64,000 nt of DNA from Nodularia sphaerocarpa UHCC 0038 (GCF_022376295.1 NZ_CP060140.1:2856356-2920355), one strand, 5' to 3'; numbered from the stretch's first letter, positions 33,464 to 43,638 are shown. The notes: generated by a model not told the origin, from the sequence alone. Translations and numbers: made by a program.

Positions 33464-35215
33464 ATAGAAACTATTGTTGGCAATCTCCAAGGACTAAAAG
33501 CCAGTCAGCTGAAACAACTACAGCGACTGTACCACCAGCGCATCCCAGGCGATCGCATCACCACGCCTGAGTTCTCCCAGCGTCTGGCAGCAATTAGTAC
33601 AGAAATCAATCAACCGATATGTGCCTACCTCAACCGTCGCGGACAAGTGATGCGTGTAGGGGTAGGTACACCACGTCAAACGCAAATACCACCGCTAGAG
33701 CTGCCCCGTTACGGTGCAGAACGTCTGAGCGGTATTCGTTGTATAGCTACCCATCTCAAGCCAGAACCGCCCAATGAATCGGCACTGACGGCGATGGCGT
33801 TGCAACGTTTAGATGCTTTGGCAGTGATCAATATCACCGGCACAGGATTTACAAAGCGTGGTGGGGGTTCCACTGGGTACGTCAAAGAAACTTATTTGGC
33901 TCACCTCGTATCAAGTACCAAACATCTCGTATCAACTCCGCAATTGGTAATCAGCGATGAAAAGTCACTGGCGCAAGACACAGCCCTATACTCTAGCGTA
34001 TCGCCGCCTATGAGTTTAGATATGTTGTCAGAGCATGACTTTATCGAGTTGGTGGAAGGTCTGGAAGCAGAATTTCAACGGGATTTTGTTGCACAGGAAG
34101 TAGATGCTGACCATGATCGCGTCCTACTTGTGGGACTGATTACTGATAAAACCACTCCCCAACAATTCCAGGACACCATAGTGGAATTAGCCAGATTAGT
34201 GGATACGGCTGGCGGAGAGGTATTGCAGACAGTACAACAAAAGCGATCGCGCATTCATCCGCAGACAGTAGTTGGTGAAGGTAAAGTTGAAGAAATTGCC
34301 TTAACTGCCCAAACCCTGGGAGCTAATCTCGTTGTCTTTGACCGCGACCTCTCACCAGCCCAAGTCCGTAACTTGGAAAGAAAAATTGGTGTCCGGGTAG
34401 TTGACCGCACCGAAGTAATTTTAGATATCTTTGCCCAACGCGCTCAGTCCCGTGCTGGTAAATTACAAGTAGAACTCGCACAGCTAGGCTATATGATGCC
34501 GCGACTCAGTGGCAGAGGTCTAGCCATGTCCCGGTTAGGTGGTGGTATTGGGACTCGTGGCCCTGGTGAAACGAAATTGGAAACAGAACGCCGGGCGATT
34601 CAAAAACGGATTTCCCGACTGCAACAAGAAGTAAACCAGTTACAGGCGCATCGTTCCAGATTACGCCTGAGACGGCAAAATCAAGAAGTTCCTTCTGTGG
34701 CTTTGGTGGGCTATACCAACGCGGGTAAATCCACTTTGTTAAATGCTCTCACCAATGCGGAAGTTTACACAGCCGACCAGTTATTTGCGACTCTTGACCC
34801 CACCACCCGCCGTTTAGTAATAGCTGAGGGCGACACTGGTGCAACTCAAGAGATTTTACTCACAGATACAGTAGGTTTTATACACGAACTCCCCGCTTCC
34901 TTAATGGATGCTTTTCGCGCCACCTTAGAGGAAGTCACAGAAGCTGATGCTTTACTGCATTTGGTTGATTTATCTCATCCGGCTTGGTTGAGCCATATTC
35001 GCTCAGTCAGGGAAATTTTGGCACAAATGCCAGTCACTCCCGGACCAGCACTGGTAATTTTCAACAAAATTGACCAAGTAGATAGTGAAACACTGGCTAT
35101 AGCTCAAGAAGAGTTTCCCCTGGCTGTGTTTATTTCCGCAAGTCAGCGATTAGGATTAGAAACCTTACGCCAACGTCTTACCCAACTGATTCAATATGTT
35201 GTGGACGCTCGGTAA
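33464..35215 (+). CDS. hflX: GTPase HflX
   Basis: A ribosome-associated GTPase that rescues stalled ribosomes. The C-terminal GTPase domain has VGYTNAGKSTLLNAL (G1), DPTTR (G2), DTVGF (G3) and NKID (G4). The N-terminal HflX domain has the long glycine-rich linker SGRGLAMSRLGGGIGTRGPGETKLE. Conserved frame and family-like sequence (ETIVGNLQGLKASQLKQLQR) extend upstream of the first GTG/ATG (33647/33650) to an ATA at 33464, three codons past an in-frame TAA. Either ATA or ATT at 33473 is used, or the start has decayed and translation begins at 33647, losing about 61 residues. Confidence 0.88.
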   Translation: METIVGNLQGLKASQLKQLQRLYHQRIPGDRITTPEFSQRLAAISTEINQPICAYLNRRGQVMRVGVGTPRQTQIPPLELPRYGAERLSGIRCIATHLKPEPPNESALTAMALQRLDALAVINITGTGFTKRGGGSTGYVKETYLAHLVSSTKHLVSTPQLVISDEKSLAQDTALYSSVSPPMSLDMLSEHDFIELVEGLEAEFQRDFVAQEVDADHDRVLLVGLITDKTTPQQFQDTIVELARLVDTAGGEVLQTVQQKRSRIHPQTVVGEGKVEEIALTAQTLGANLVVFDRDLSPAQVRNLERKIGVRVVDRTEVILDIFAQRAQSRAGKLQVELAQLGYMMPRLSGRGLAMSRLGGGIGTRGPGETKLETERRAIQKRISRLQQEVNQLQAHRSRLRLRRQNQEVPSVALVGYTNAGKSTLLNALTNAEVYTADQLFATLDPTTRRLVIAEGDTGATQEILLTDTVGFIHELPASLMDAFRATLEEVTEADALLHLVDLSHPAWLSHIRSVREILAQMPVTPGPALVIFNKIDQVDSETLAIAQEEFPLAVFISASQRLGLETLRQRLTQLIQYVVDAR

Positions 35216-35240
35216 TTTTATTGTTGGCGCGTAAACAGAA

Positions 35241-35292
35241 GGCGGTGCTAATGTCATCAACTCAGATTTGATGAACAGGCTCCGCTTTTTTG
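35241..35292 (+). terminator. Possible terminator after hflX
   Basis: A nested hairpin (GCGG...CCGC around TCATCAA...TTGATGA) is followed by six T residues, 26 bp past the hflX stop codon. Confidence 0.5.
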
Positions 35293-35353
35293 TTAATCAG
35301 AGCGCGGTTACAGCCAGTAAAATTAAGAAGTATTAAATCTAATTGAGGACGTT

Positions 35354-35620
35354 ATGGCTGCCAACGTTGAAGTTTACACTTGGAGTACTTGCCCTTTTTG
35401 CATCCGTGCTAAAAGTTTGTTGAAGAAGAAAGGCGTTGATTTTACCGAATATTGCATTGATGGAGATGAAGCGGAACGGGCTAAAATGTCCGAAAGAGCT
35501 AATGGTAGACGCTCACTACCGCAAATTTTTATTAATGATTACCATGTTGGTGGTTGTGATGATATCCACGCTTTAGAAAGTGAAGGCAAGCTGGATGAAT
35601 TACTAGCTTCTGGTGCATAG
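35354..35620 (+). CDS. grxC: Glutaredoxin 3
   Basis: An 88-residue dithiol glutaredoxin with the CPFC active site (WSTCPFCIRAKSLL), the cis-proline loop RRSLPQIFIND and the GG motif HVGGCDD, which together bind glutathione. It reduces protein disulfides and mixed disulfides in the cytosol. The glutathione synthetase gene follows 108 bp downstream on the same strand, an arrangement common in cyanobacteria that links synthesis and use of glutathione. Confidence 0.95.
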   Translation: MAANVEVYTWSTCPFCIRAKSLLKKKGVDFTEYCIDGDEAERAKMSERANGRRSLPQIFINDYHVGGCDDIHALESEGKLDELLASGA

Positions 35621-35728
35621 CGTGACACAGTGGAAAATGGGCTTTTTTTCACAGCCGTAATTGTGAAGTTTAATCATCAGGGGATAATCTAAAGTAATCT
35701 CAGAAATCCCCGTGATTGAGGCAACAAA

Positions 35729-36706
35729 GTGAAACTGGCTTTTATTATTGATCCCATCCATCAACTTGACCCATGTCATGATACTAGCGTTGCTCTGATG
35801 GAAGCAGCACAAATTTTAGGACATGAAATTTGGGTAACTCAGGCAAATCTGCTGAGTGTGGTAGATAGCAAAGCTTGGGCTATTTTACAGCAAGTTGAAC
35901 TCGTTCCAGTGCAGTTAGTGGAGAAACGCTGGATTGCCACAAATCCTTGGTATAAATTGAGCGCTCCCGGCTTTACCTCCCTAGAAGCAATGGACGCTGT
36001 TTTTATGCGGACAGATCCACCAGTTAATGATTCTTACCTCTACGCCACTTACGTTCTGGACTGCATTGATCAAAACAAAACTCTATTGATCAACAGTCCT
36101 AGTGGTATCCGGGGAGCAAATGAAAAAATGTATGCCCTTCAGTTTACCAAGGCGATTCCAGAAACTATTGTTAGTGCAGATCAGCATTTAATTAGGCAAT
36201 TTTTGGAAGCTAAAGGAGCAGCAATTATCAAGCCACTGGGGAATAAGGCTGGGGAGGGAATTTTATTTTTACAACCAGGCGATCGCAATTTTAACTCGAT
36301 AGTGGAACTCAGTACACTGCGTGGTCGATTACCAGTAATGGTGCAAACTTATTTACCAGCAGCTAAAGAAGGAGACAAGCGAATTATCCTGCTCAATGGC
36401 GAACCAATTGGCGCTCTTAATCGCCTTTCTAGCGGCAGTGATTTTCGGAATAATATGGCCGCTGGTGGTACTGTAGCTCAAACTAAAATTACTCCAAGAG
36501 AGTATGAAATCTGTACCGAAATAGGCGAAACCTTACGTAGAGATGGGTTAATTTTTGTGGGGATTGATGTCATCGGCGGTTATCTGACTGAAGTCAACGT
36601 CACCAGTCCTACCGGAATTCGTGAAATTGACAGGTTAGATAACACTCGCCTGGGTAATCAAGTGATTTCATGGATTGAGCAAAGGTTAAAAAACTCAAAT
36701 AATTGA
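35729..36706 (+). CDS. gshB: Glutathione synthetase
   Basis: A 325-residue ATP-grasp enzyme of usual length that joins gamma-glutamylcysteine and glycine with ATP. Visible are the N-terminal KLAFIIDPIHQLDPCHDTS, VFMRTDPPVNDSYLYATY, INSPSGIRGANEKMY, the ATP-binding IIKPLGNKAGEGILF and the C-terminal VGIDVIGGYLTEVNVTSPTGIREI. The start is GTG at 35729. It is downstream of grxC. Confidence 0.96.
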   Translation: MKLAFIIDPIHQLDPCHDTSVALMEAAQILGHEIWVTQANLLSVVDSKAWAILQQVELVPVQLVEKRWIATNPWYKLSAPGFTSLEAMDAVFMRTDPPVNDSYLYATYVLDCIDQNKTLLINSPSGIRGANEKMYALQFTKAIPETIVSADQHLIRQFLEAKGAAIIKPLGNKAGEGILFLQPGDRNFNSIVELSTLRGRLPVMVQTYLPAAKEGDKRIILLNGEPIGALNRLSSGSDFRNNMAAGGTVAQTKITPREYEICTEIGETLRRDGLIFVGIDVIGGYLTEVNVTSPTGIREIDRLDNTRLGNQVISWIEQRLKNSNN

Positions 36707-36986
36707 CCTGCGTTTCCTTGATTCCCTGGTCTTTTGCGGTCTGTGTTGCTTATTTATTACCATCCAACAAAGAGCAATCATCGCATCCTTGAGCTACGTC
36801 TTTTCACTGTTATTTTCAACACAAATTTAGGCATCTGAGTCAGTGGACTCCTGCCTAATTTGCGGCTTCGGGGGTAGCAAAGGTATTACCCCTGATCCTC
36901 GTGAAACTTTCAACTACTAGATTTTATACAGCCTTCAGCCAAACCTGAGACGGCAAATGTGATCTACAACTGAAATTTTCCGGCAA

Positions 36987-38267
36987 TTAATTCCGTGGTG
37001 TCCGCCGATTTCGCAGAAAGTCAGGAATATCCAAGCCCATTTTTTCTTTAGGTTCCACAACTGGTGTGGGGGGATTAACTGGTGGTGGTGGTTGTGGCGT
37101 TGAACGTTTGGGAGTAGCTGGGACTCTAGCATTAGCTACATTTTGGGGTGGTACTTGTATTTCACCAGTAAACCCAGTCGCAATTACAGTAATTCTCACC
37201 TCACCTTGGAGCCTGTCATCAATCACCGCGCCAAAAATAATATTGGCATTGGGATCAACTACTTCATATATTGCTTCAGCAGCAGCATTCACTTCATGTA
37301 AAGTCAAATCACTGCCACCAGTAATATTAAATACAACACCTCTAGCTCCTTCAATAGAACATTCTAATAAAGGCGAAGAAATAGCGGCGATCGCAGCTTC
37401 TCTAGCTCTTGATTTCCCCGAACTGACACCTATCCCCATTAATGCCGATCCCGCATCCGCCATCACGGCTCTGACATCAGCAAAGTCAACGTTTACCAAG
37501 CCGGGGATGGTAATAATATCGGAAATGCCTTGTACACCTTGACGCAGCACATCATCTGCGTAGCGAAAAGCTTCTTGTACAGGCGTTTGCTCTGGTATGA
37601 CCTCCAGCAACTTATTATTGGGGATAATAATCAGTGTATCTACTCTACTTTTTAACCCTTCAATGCCTTGTTCAGCTTGGCTGGTGCGGCGGCGGCCTTC
37701 AAACACAAATGGACGTGTAACAACACCCACAGTCAGAGCGCCCATTTCCTTTGCCACTTCGGCGACAATCGGGGCTGCACCTGTGCCAGTACCGCCTCCC
37801 ATCCCCGCAGTGATAAACACTAAATCAGCACCTTCTAAAGCCGTAGCAATTTCGTCTCGTGATTCTTCAGCTGCCTTTTGACCAATAGCAGGATTACCAC
37901 CAGCACCTAAACCTCGTGTGAGTTTCTGTCCAATTTGCAATCGACTAGGCGCACCTGCCAAAGTCAAAGCTTGAGCATCAGTGTTAATTGACCAAAACTC
38001 TACTCCTGAGACATCAGACTCAATCATGCGGTTAACCGCATTTCCTCCCCCACCACCCACACCAATTACTTTGATGTTGGCTACCCGGCCCGGCACAATC
38101 TCACCAATGCGGCTATTTTCCGTAGACATCTTTTTACTATCATGGTTTCCAAAGTTCAGCGAGGAGTTGTTAAAGGGGTTAGTGGAGTTCACTGCGAGTG
38201 GAAACCCGTGCTGTCCCACAGATTGGGAGTTTTTATAGGTAAGCCCTTGGTTATTATCAAGTGTCAT
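36987..38267 (-). CDS. ftsZ: Cell division protein FtsZ
   Basis: A 426-residue bacterial tubulin that assembles the division ring. An N-terminal extension of about 60 residues (MTLDNNQGLTYKNSQSVG...) precedes the GTPase domain, as in other heterocystous cyanobacteria. Key motifs are GVGGGGGNAVNRM, the tubulin signature GMGGGTGTGAAP and the T7 loop NVDFADVRAVM. A proline-rich linker leads to the C-terminal GLDIPDFLRNRR peptide that recruits ZipN/SepF. ftsQ lies upstream on the same strand. The ATG at 38267 gives the long N terminus; shorter starts are possible. Confidence 0.97.
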   Translation of the reverse strand: MTLDNNQGLTYKNSQSVGQHGFPLAVNSTNPFNNSSLNFGNHDSKKMSTENSRIGEIVPGRVANIKVIGVGGGGGNAVNRMIESDVSGVEFWSINTDAQALTLAGAPSRLQIGQKLTRGLGAGGNPAIGQKAAEESRDEIATALEGADLVFITAGMGGGTGTGAAPIVAEVAKEMGALTVGVVTRPFVFEGRRRTSQAEQGIEGLKSRVDTLIIIPNNKLLEVIPEQTPVQEAFRYADDVLRQGVQGISDIITIPGLVNVDFADVRAVMADAGSALMGIGVSSGKSRAREAAIAAISSPLLECSIEGARGVVFNITGGSDLTLHEVNAAAEAIYEVVDPNANIIFGAVIDDRLQGEVRITVIATGFTGEIQVPPQNVANARVPATPKRSTPQPPPPVNPPTPVVEPKEKMGLDIPDFLRNRRTPRN

Positions 38268-38656
38268 TGGATTTGTGAAAGGTAGATAAACGACTTTTTC
38301 AGGTGTTATTCACTAAAACCTCTGTGTCGAGGCAGCCCCTGGCTTTAGACATGAGGTTTATGATCTAAGATTCAACTATAGTTGGACACTGCCAAAATTT
38401 ATGGCACTGTTCTTGATTGTGATCACAACTCCCAAGCTTAACAAGATTGTGAGTGCGAAAGTTTGCTCTGGGGTCAACCTAAGAGCGCAGTGCCGAAGGC
38501 TATAGCACAGCTAATTCTAGAGAAGTATACTTAGATGTACTTAAAATTGCTTTGTATAACTTCAAGGAAATATTAATATTTTCACTACTATCTTAGCGAT
38601 TGATCACATAATGCCCTCCACTATTTCTGGTTAATGCTTTAGATTAGCAGATGTTT
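38268..38656. other. ftsQ-ftsZ intergenic region
   Basis: A 389-bp AT-rich gap without a gene. It presumably holds promoters for ftsZ. I could not assign -10 or NtcA-type boxes with confidence. Confidence 0.4.
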
Positions 38657-39478
38657 CTAGGGAGTTTGAGAGTTAAGTTTTTGGTTTGTTGGTTTGAGAT
38701 GTACCAAGGGAGATGCTGGATTTTTCAAATCAATATAGTTTATCTGACTAAAATCCATTTTTGCAGATAAAGATCGCATTTGGGCAAGGACTTTGATTTG
38801 TTCGCTTAACTGAGGACTAAAAGCACCAAGATGTACATTTCCCAGTTCTGTTTTCAAAATTAGATTTGTGGAATCTTGCCCATCAACTTCGCTGATTTTT
38901 ACGGGACTTTGACTTAATGAGGCATAAATTTGACTCCAATAGGAGCCATATTGTTCTGGTGTTCCCACAACTTTGAGACTCGGCAGTTTGATGCGGGGAT
39001 TGACTAATTTATATTTTTCTAAGGGTATCAAAACCCCAGTAGCGTCTAATAAGCCCGCAGGCGACTGTTTATTGGGATTGTGCGCTATGGCAACGGGTAC
39101 TCTTTCCTGGATTTCGATGTTTAATCCAGGCGGAAAAAGGCGGCGATTGACAGTTGCTTGTGCAATAGTTGGTTGTTGCTTCAAAGAGTCGGCGATCGCA
39201 TTCGGTTGAATCCGCCATAAAGACTGAGGATAAGATATCACCAGTAATGACTTAATCGTGGCTTCCGATAGTAATTGATTGCCCGATTTCATCACAATTT
39301 GCTTGGGAGTATTTAGCACCCATATCGGTTGGAGTGCCACCCATAGCAAACCACCCGCTAGACCACTAATGGCAACAGTTCGCCAAATAGCCTGAATAGC
39401 TTTCATCTGCCTCTGCCGTCGGATTTTTTGACGGCGCTGCGCTAAATCCTTTTGGGAAACTGATACTATGCCAGCCAT
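38657..39478 (-). CDS. ftsQ: Cell division protein FtsQ/DivIB
   Basis: A 273-residue bitopic protein. A basic N terminus (QKDLAQRRQKIRRQRQMKA) precedes one membrane helix (about residues 31-47). A POTRA domain follows (SGNQLLSEATIKSLLVISYPQSLWRIQPNAI), then the FtsQ beta domain (IEIQERVPVAIA, GVLIPLEKY). It bridges cytoplasmic FtsZ-ring proteins with septal wall synthesis. It lies 389 bp upstream of ftsZ in the same direction. Confidence 0.9.
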   Translation of the reverse strand: MAGIVSVSQKDLAQRRQKIRRQRQMKAIQAIWRTVAISGLAGGLLWVALQPIWVLNTPKQIVMKSGNQLLSEATIKSLLVISYPQSLWRIQPNAIADSLKQQPTIAQATVNRRLFPPGLNIEIQERVPVAIAHNPNKQSPAGLLDATGVLIPLEKYKLVNPRIKLPSLKVVGTPEQYGSYWSQIYASLSQSPVKISEVDGQDSTNLILKTELGNVHLGAFSPQLSEQIKVLAQMRSLSAKMDFSQINYIDLKNPASPLVHLKPTNQKLNSQTP

Positions 39479-40467
39479 TCAAACCTCTTTCTGGTTGCAG
39501 TCAAATTATTCGGTAGCCTTGGATCATTGATATTGATTAATGATCCTCTCAGTATCTATTAATCTTTCTCCTCCAGATTTTTTTCACACCTTGCATAAAC
39601 TACACCAGTATTTGAGTAATAGAAATACTAGTAATTTTTTCTATTCAAGTTAGCAGTGTTCAGTTTAAACCGAATGTAACCTTTGTGGCAGGTCATAGCT
39701 ATTACTATCTGGTAAAAAGTCCACAAAAAAATTAATGACCAACATAACACAATATCTACTATTAGCAAGCCCGTTGCCAGTCCTCACATCCGGGCGGGAG
39801 ACGCAAATTTTGAGTTAATTATGCGTCTTTTATGACTTTCACCACATGAAAATCATCCACCCTGATTTTTAACGACTTTGGTGAACTGAGGCGGAGGTTG
39901 GGCTGAGGTCTTACAAAACCCAATCAAACCACTGATTCTTGGTGTTTGGTTTCGTTCCTCAACCTCAGCTACGAATATTTGATGTTTTTAGAGCCATAAA
40001 ACAGCGTTATGCGTCTGCATGACTGGCTAGAGATTTTTGGTCAACAGACTTTCAAGATGAGCTTTTGCCAGTTGAGACCATAATCAGGTTGTGACGACAG
40101 GATGGGACGTTGTTAAAAACACTTATAAAGGGATAGAGCGATCGCATCAATGCTTTTAAGTAGGTCGGCGTAAATAAAGTTAACTAGTTAGGGTCGTCAT
40201 TTGTCATTGATAAGGGTTTGGGTTCTGCTTACGAGTCGTAACATAGTTTGGTTTATTGGGTGCTTACCTACTTAGTTTCAATCCAAATTTTGAATTGCTT
40301 GGTGTGGGAAAGCACAGTCAAACTTGGGTATCGGTTTCCCCATCCTGGCTAGTGATCACATTGTCACATTGTCACCACCTGCTTCTTTGTCATGGCATTA
40401 GCCGCAGCCGCTAAATTGGAGACTTATGAGTTAAGAGTTATGAAGAGCGATAAACTTTTTTTTCAGC
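39479..40467. other. ~1-kb region without genes, containing MITE copy 2
   Basis: No convincing open frame is found on either strand. A MITE-like element occupies 40158-40273. A GGAGGTTGGGCTGAGG patch near 39892 and a CCATAAAACAGCG stretch have no evident function. The ftsQ promoter should lie at the left side. Confidence 0.5.
40158..40273. mobile_element. MITE-like element, family A, copy 2
   Basis: A 116-bp element bounded by AAGTAGGT (40158-40165) and ACCTACTT (40266-40273), in the opposite orientation to the copy at 8848-8976. It is 13 bp shorter because it lacks the internal CCAATGAC-type duplication. Interior blocks such as GGTCGGCGTAAATAAAG and GGGTCGTCATTTGTCATTG match the other copy's complement. 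Confidence 0.7.
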
Positions 40468-40857
40468 TTACCAACTCAAGGAGCGATCGCCGGAGGCGGG
40501 GCTTTGCCCATCGCTGTCTAACACATCATCACTGTCTTCGGGATCACCATAATTTTCCATTGCAGCTCGTGGCAAAGTCGCTAAAAAGGCTTTCAGTCTC
40601 ATGCGTTCAATATAAGGCCAGCCTCCTTCCGACTCAATATCTTTGAGTAAAGAGTAGAGTTTTTGGCGGTTATCAGGCAAACTCTCTTGAAAAGCACTAT
40701 CCCTAATATCTCGATGTAACTGTTCTAAATGCCGCAGCAAGCCCAAAAGAGCGATGGCATCTCCTTGAGAAATGCTAGCTACATCATGGACTGCGGTGGC
40801 GATCGCTTGCAGTTGTTTTGATAAACTGACTGATGACAAACTTTTTTGGTTGCTCAT
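40468..40857 (-). CDS. Conserved cyanobacterial hypothetical protein
   Basis: A 129-residue protein starting MSNQKSLSSVSLSKQLQAIATAVHDVAS, with a GGAGATAG ribosome binding site before the ATG at 40857. The body is helical (GDAIALLGLLRHLEQLHRDIRDSAFQESLPDNRQKLYSLLKDIE, then GGWPYIERMRLKAFLATL). The C terminus is acidic and low-complexity. I recognise it as a conserved cyanobacterial type without known function. The longer frame from 40926 adds non-conserved residues. It is divergent from psbO, which starts 450 bp away. Confidence 0.65.
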   Translation of the reverse strand: MSNQKSLSSVSLSKQLQAIATAVHDVASISQGDAIALLGLLRHLEQLHRDIRDSAFQESLPDNRQKLYSLLKDIESEGGWPYIERMRLKAFLATLPRAAMENYGDPEDSDDVLDSDGQSPASGDRSLSW

Positions 40858-41307
40858 GCAACTATCTCCGTGTAAATGAGGCCTACTCAAATTTACCGAA
40901 GATTCTTGGTTTTTATTCGTGATCACAAATTTTCCAGTGCATAAAAAGATAAATCGAGTCGATCAGCCGAAAATTTCCGCAGCTAGGAGTCAGTTCTGGA
41001 GAGGCTTTTAGCCCTCATCTCTCACTCCACCACACAGGCTAGCATGATCTATTTTCAAACAGACTAATCACGTCTAGCACAGCCTCCCACTCAGCTAAAA
41101 GCAATCAGCTATTTTGGGATCAGAGGAGACAGCTTTGATCATGAGTTAAAAAAAATCGTATGATCTGGCTAATTTCCCTCAGCAATGGACTGTATTTGTA
41201 TCCAGTGGCAACACATAAGATAATACAGAAACATTTGGGCAACACCGAAAATGCCATAGGCATTAGTTTTACAACTTAGATATTAATTTTTGAGATTGAG
41301 GTTAACC

Positions 41308-42144
41308 ATGAGGTATCGCGCTTTAATTGTGGCATTCTTGGCTGTATGCCTGGGACTATTAACTGCTTGCAGTGATGCTCCCACTGCTTCTAATAGTAGG
41401 GACCTACTGACTTACGAACAAATTAGAAACACTGGCTTGGCTAACAAATGCCCCCAACTCACAGAAACCAGTCGTGGCTCCATTCCCATTCAATCCAGCC
41501 AGTCTTATACCATCAAAGAACTCTGTTTGGAACCAACCAATTACTTTGTCAAAGAAGAGCCTGCTAATAAACGGCAAGTAGCAGAGTTTGTGCCTGGTAA
41601 ATTGTTGACCAGATACACTTCTACCATTGACCAAGTACAAGGCGACTTGAAAGTTAATCCAGATAATAGCTTGACCTTTTTAGAAGCCGATGGTCTGGAC
41701 TTCCAAGCCATCACCGTCAAACTTCCAGGTGGTGAATCAGTACCTTTTCTCTTCACCATCAAAGATTTAGTGGCTCAAACACAACCTGGCTTGACCAGTA
41801 TTAACACCTCTACGGACTTTGAAGGTACTTTCAAAGTTCCCTCCTACCGTGGTGCTTCTTTCCTAGATCCTAAAGGTCGTGGTGTCGTCAGTGGCTATGA
41901 TAATGCAGTGGCTCTTCCTGCCCAAGCTGATGACGAAGAACTCACCCGCGCAAATGTCAAAAGTGTGGAAACTCTGAATGGCAGCATTTCACTACAAGTA
42001 GCTAAAGTAGATAGCGTTAGTGGTGAAATTGCTGGTACTTTCGAGAGCGAACAGCCCTCTGACACTGATTTGGGTGCTGGCGAACCTAAAGAAGTCAAGA
42101 TTCGGGGTCTGTTTTATGCACGCGTTGAACCAAATCGCGGCTAA
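41308..42144 (+). CDS. psbO: Photosystem II manganese-stabilising protein PsbO
   Basis: A 278-residue precursor. A signal peptide (MRYRALIVAFLAVCLGLLTAC) exports it to the thylakoid lumen, where it caps and stabilises the Mn4CaO5 cluster. The mature part shows LTYEQIRNTGLANKCPQL, the two disulfide cysteines (NKCPQL and KELCLEPTNY), the KRQVAEFVPGKLLTRYT block, and the GDLKV and GVVSGYDNAVALP segments. ATG 41308 follows GAGGTTAACC; the longer frame from 41290 is rejected. The signal ends in a lipobox-like LLTAC, so lipid anchoring is conceivable. Confidence 0.97.
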   Translation: MRYRALIVAFLAVCLGLLTACSDAPTASNSRDLLTYEQIRNTGLANKCPQLTETSRGSIPIQSSQSYTIKELCLEPTNYFVKEEPANKRQVAEFVPGKLLTRYTSTIDQVQGDLKVNPDNSLTFLEADGLDFQAITVKLPGGESVPFLFTIKDLVAQTQPGLTSINTSTDFEGTFKVPSYRGASFLDPKGRGVVSGYDNAVALPAQADDEELTRANVKSVETLNGSISLQVAKVDSVSGEIAGTFESEQPSDTDLGAGEPKEVKIRGLFYARVEPNRG

Positions 42145-42189
42145 ATTCCCTAGGATGATTCAGTAATTATTTACTTGTTCCCAAGACTT

Positions 42190-42235
42190 TACTCATTTGT
42201 TTCCTTTGATCTGGAAGCAAATGGGTTTTTTTTTA
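42190..42235 (+). terminator. Rho-independent terminator of psbO
   Basis: Eleven-base-pair stem CATTTGTTTCC / GGAAGCAAATG (one G-T pair), loop of eight, then GGG and nine T residues. It lies 50 bp past the psbO stop codon. Confidence 0.88.
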
Positions 42236-42696
42236 TTACGGATAGGTTGAAAGCTTTGTGGCTTTGAGCATCGCAGATTAAAACTATCATTTAGATTTTA
42301 GCATTTTCCTTCCCAGATATGAAAGCTAGTATTTTTACGGAGAAAGCAATTTTCACTTCTGAGGGAAATCATGGAAACTCACCTTGATCATAAATTGATA
42401 AATTCACAAAGTTAAGTACAATTTCGGTTTGTAAATGAAGCAATAATTCTATATTTTGTCTATATGTAGTCTGACAACCTACAGAAATCAACCAATTTAA
42501 ATAAAAATAAAAATACCAGTTCCGCTTATTTGAATCTGGCTCAATTGTCAACTAAACAAGGTGTTTCACCAGAACTTTTGTGATTTACACGATATTCCAC
42601 GGGAAAGATTCACAGAAATTTTTCGGGAATATTTTGCAATTGCATATTTTTCTCAGCGTGTATTCACTGTTTATTTTAATAAATAAATGCGGTGCT
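42236..42696. other. sigF upstream region
   Basis: No gene is supported. The open frame of sigF extends to 42580, but the extra 39 residues are not family-like, so the region is read as a long leader. It is AT-rich with no clear repeat. Confidence 0.4.
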
Positions 42697-43473
42697 ATGC
42701 CTACTACAGCCAGCAACGAACTGAAGCATGAAATTTGGCAGCTGTTACGAGAGTATGAGCAATCTCGCTCAGAAACTGTTCGCAATCAACTGGTGAAACT
42801 AAATTTTGGACTAGTGAGAAAAGAAGCCCACTATTGGATGAATCAATGTCGTGAAAATTATGATGATTTGCTCCAAGTTGGTTATTTGGGTTTAATCCGG
42901 GCTATTGAAAAATTTGAAATCTCTAAGGGACACGCCTTCAGCTCTTTTGCCATTCCCTACATTCGTGGTGAAATTCAACACTATCTCCGAGATAAAGGCG
43001 TTACAGTCCGAATTCCTCGGCGCTATTTAGCACTACAACAGCAGGCTATAGGAATCTCCCGTGCGTTGTGTGCAAAATATAATCGCCAACCTACCGATGC
43101 TGAATTAGCCGCAGCATTGGCAATTTCTCCGAACGAATGGCAAGAAATTAAACTAGCCTGTGTCAATCGCTCACCTCTGAGTCTAGATGTTCCAGTTTTG
43201 GACGGAGAAGAAGGAACTACCAGCCTGGGAGAATTAGTTCCTGATCCCAGTTACCGCAGCTTTCAACTGGCGCAAGAAGATCAAATTCGCCTGCAACAAG
43301 CACTGTTTGAATTAGAAAAATGTACTCGTGAAGTGTTGGAATGTGTCTTTTTCCAGGACTTGACACAAAAACAAGTGGCAGAACTTCTAGGAATTAGTGT
43401 AGTTACAGTTTCCCGCCGAGTCAAAAAAGGGCTAGGCTTGTTAAAGCAGATGATGGGTGCGAAAGAAGATTAA
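42697..43473 (+). CDS. sigF: Group 3 RNA polymerase sigma factor, SigF type
   Basis: A 258-residue sigma factor of the SigB/F/G class. Region 2 contains LVRKEAHYWMNQCRENYDDLLQVGYLGLIRAIEKFE and FSSFAIPYIRGEIQHYLRDKG. Region 3 has VRIPRR. Region 4 ends in VAELLGISVVTVSRRVKKGLGLL, the -35 recognition helix-turn-helix. In Synechocystis SigF controls motility and pilus genes, and filamentous strains keep a close homologue. The start MPTTASNELKHEIW at 42697 fits the family better than 42580. No anti-sigma factor gene is adjacent. Confidence 0.88.
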   Translation: MPTTASNELKHEIWQLLREYEQSRSETVRNQLVKLNFGLVRKEAHYWMNQCRENYDDLLQVGYLGLIRAIEKFEISKGHAFSSFAIPYIRGEIQHYLRDKGVTVRIPRRYLALQQQAIGISRALCAKYNRQPTDAELAAALAISPNEWQEIKLACVNRSPLSLDVPVLDGEEGTTSLGELVPDPSYRSFQLAQEDQIRLQQALFELEKCTREVLECVFFQDLTQKQVAELLGISVVTVSRRVKKGLGLLKQMMGAKED

Positions 43474-43638
43474 GTCCCAGGAAGGCGAAGCCCTGTCTAA
43501 CCTAGACTGGTGGTGCTAATAATAACCAGGAAAATTCCCAAAATTAGGTTATAAAGGTAACATAGATTGCCTTAAATATAGATAGGCAATGTTGATTTAT
43601 CAAGCAACAACTTTTCCCAGAGCTTTTGAGAACAGCTA

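Noticed and set aside
40392..40646. 84-codon plus-strand frame near 40.5 kb
   Set aside because: It overlaps, in antisense, a conserved cyanobacterial gene with a good ribosome binding site.
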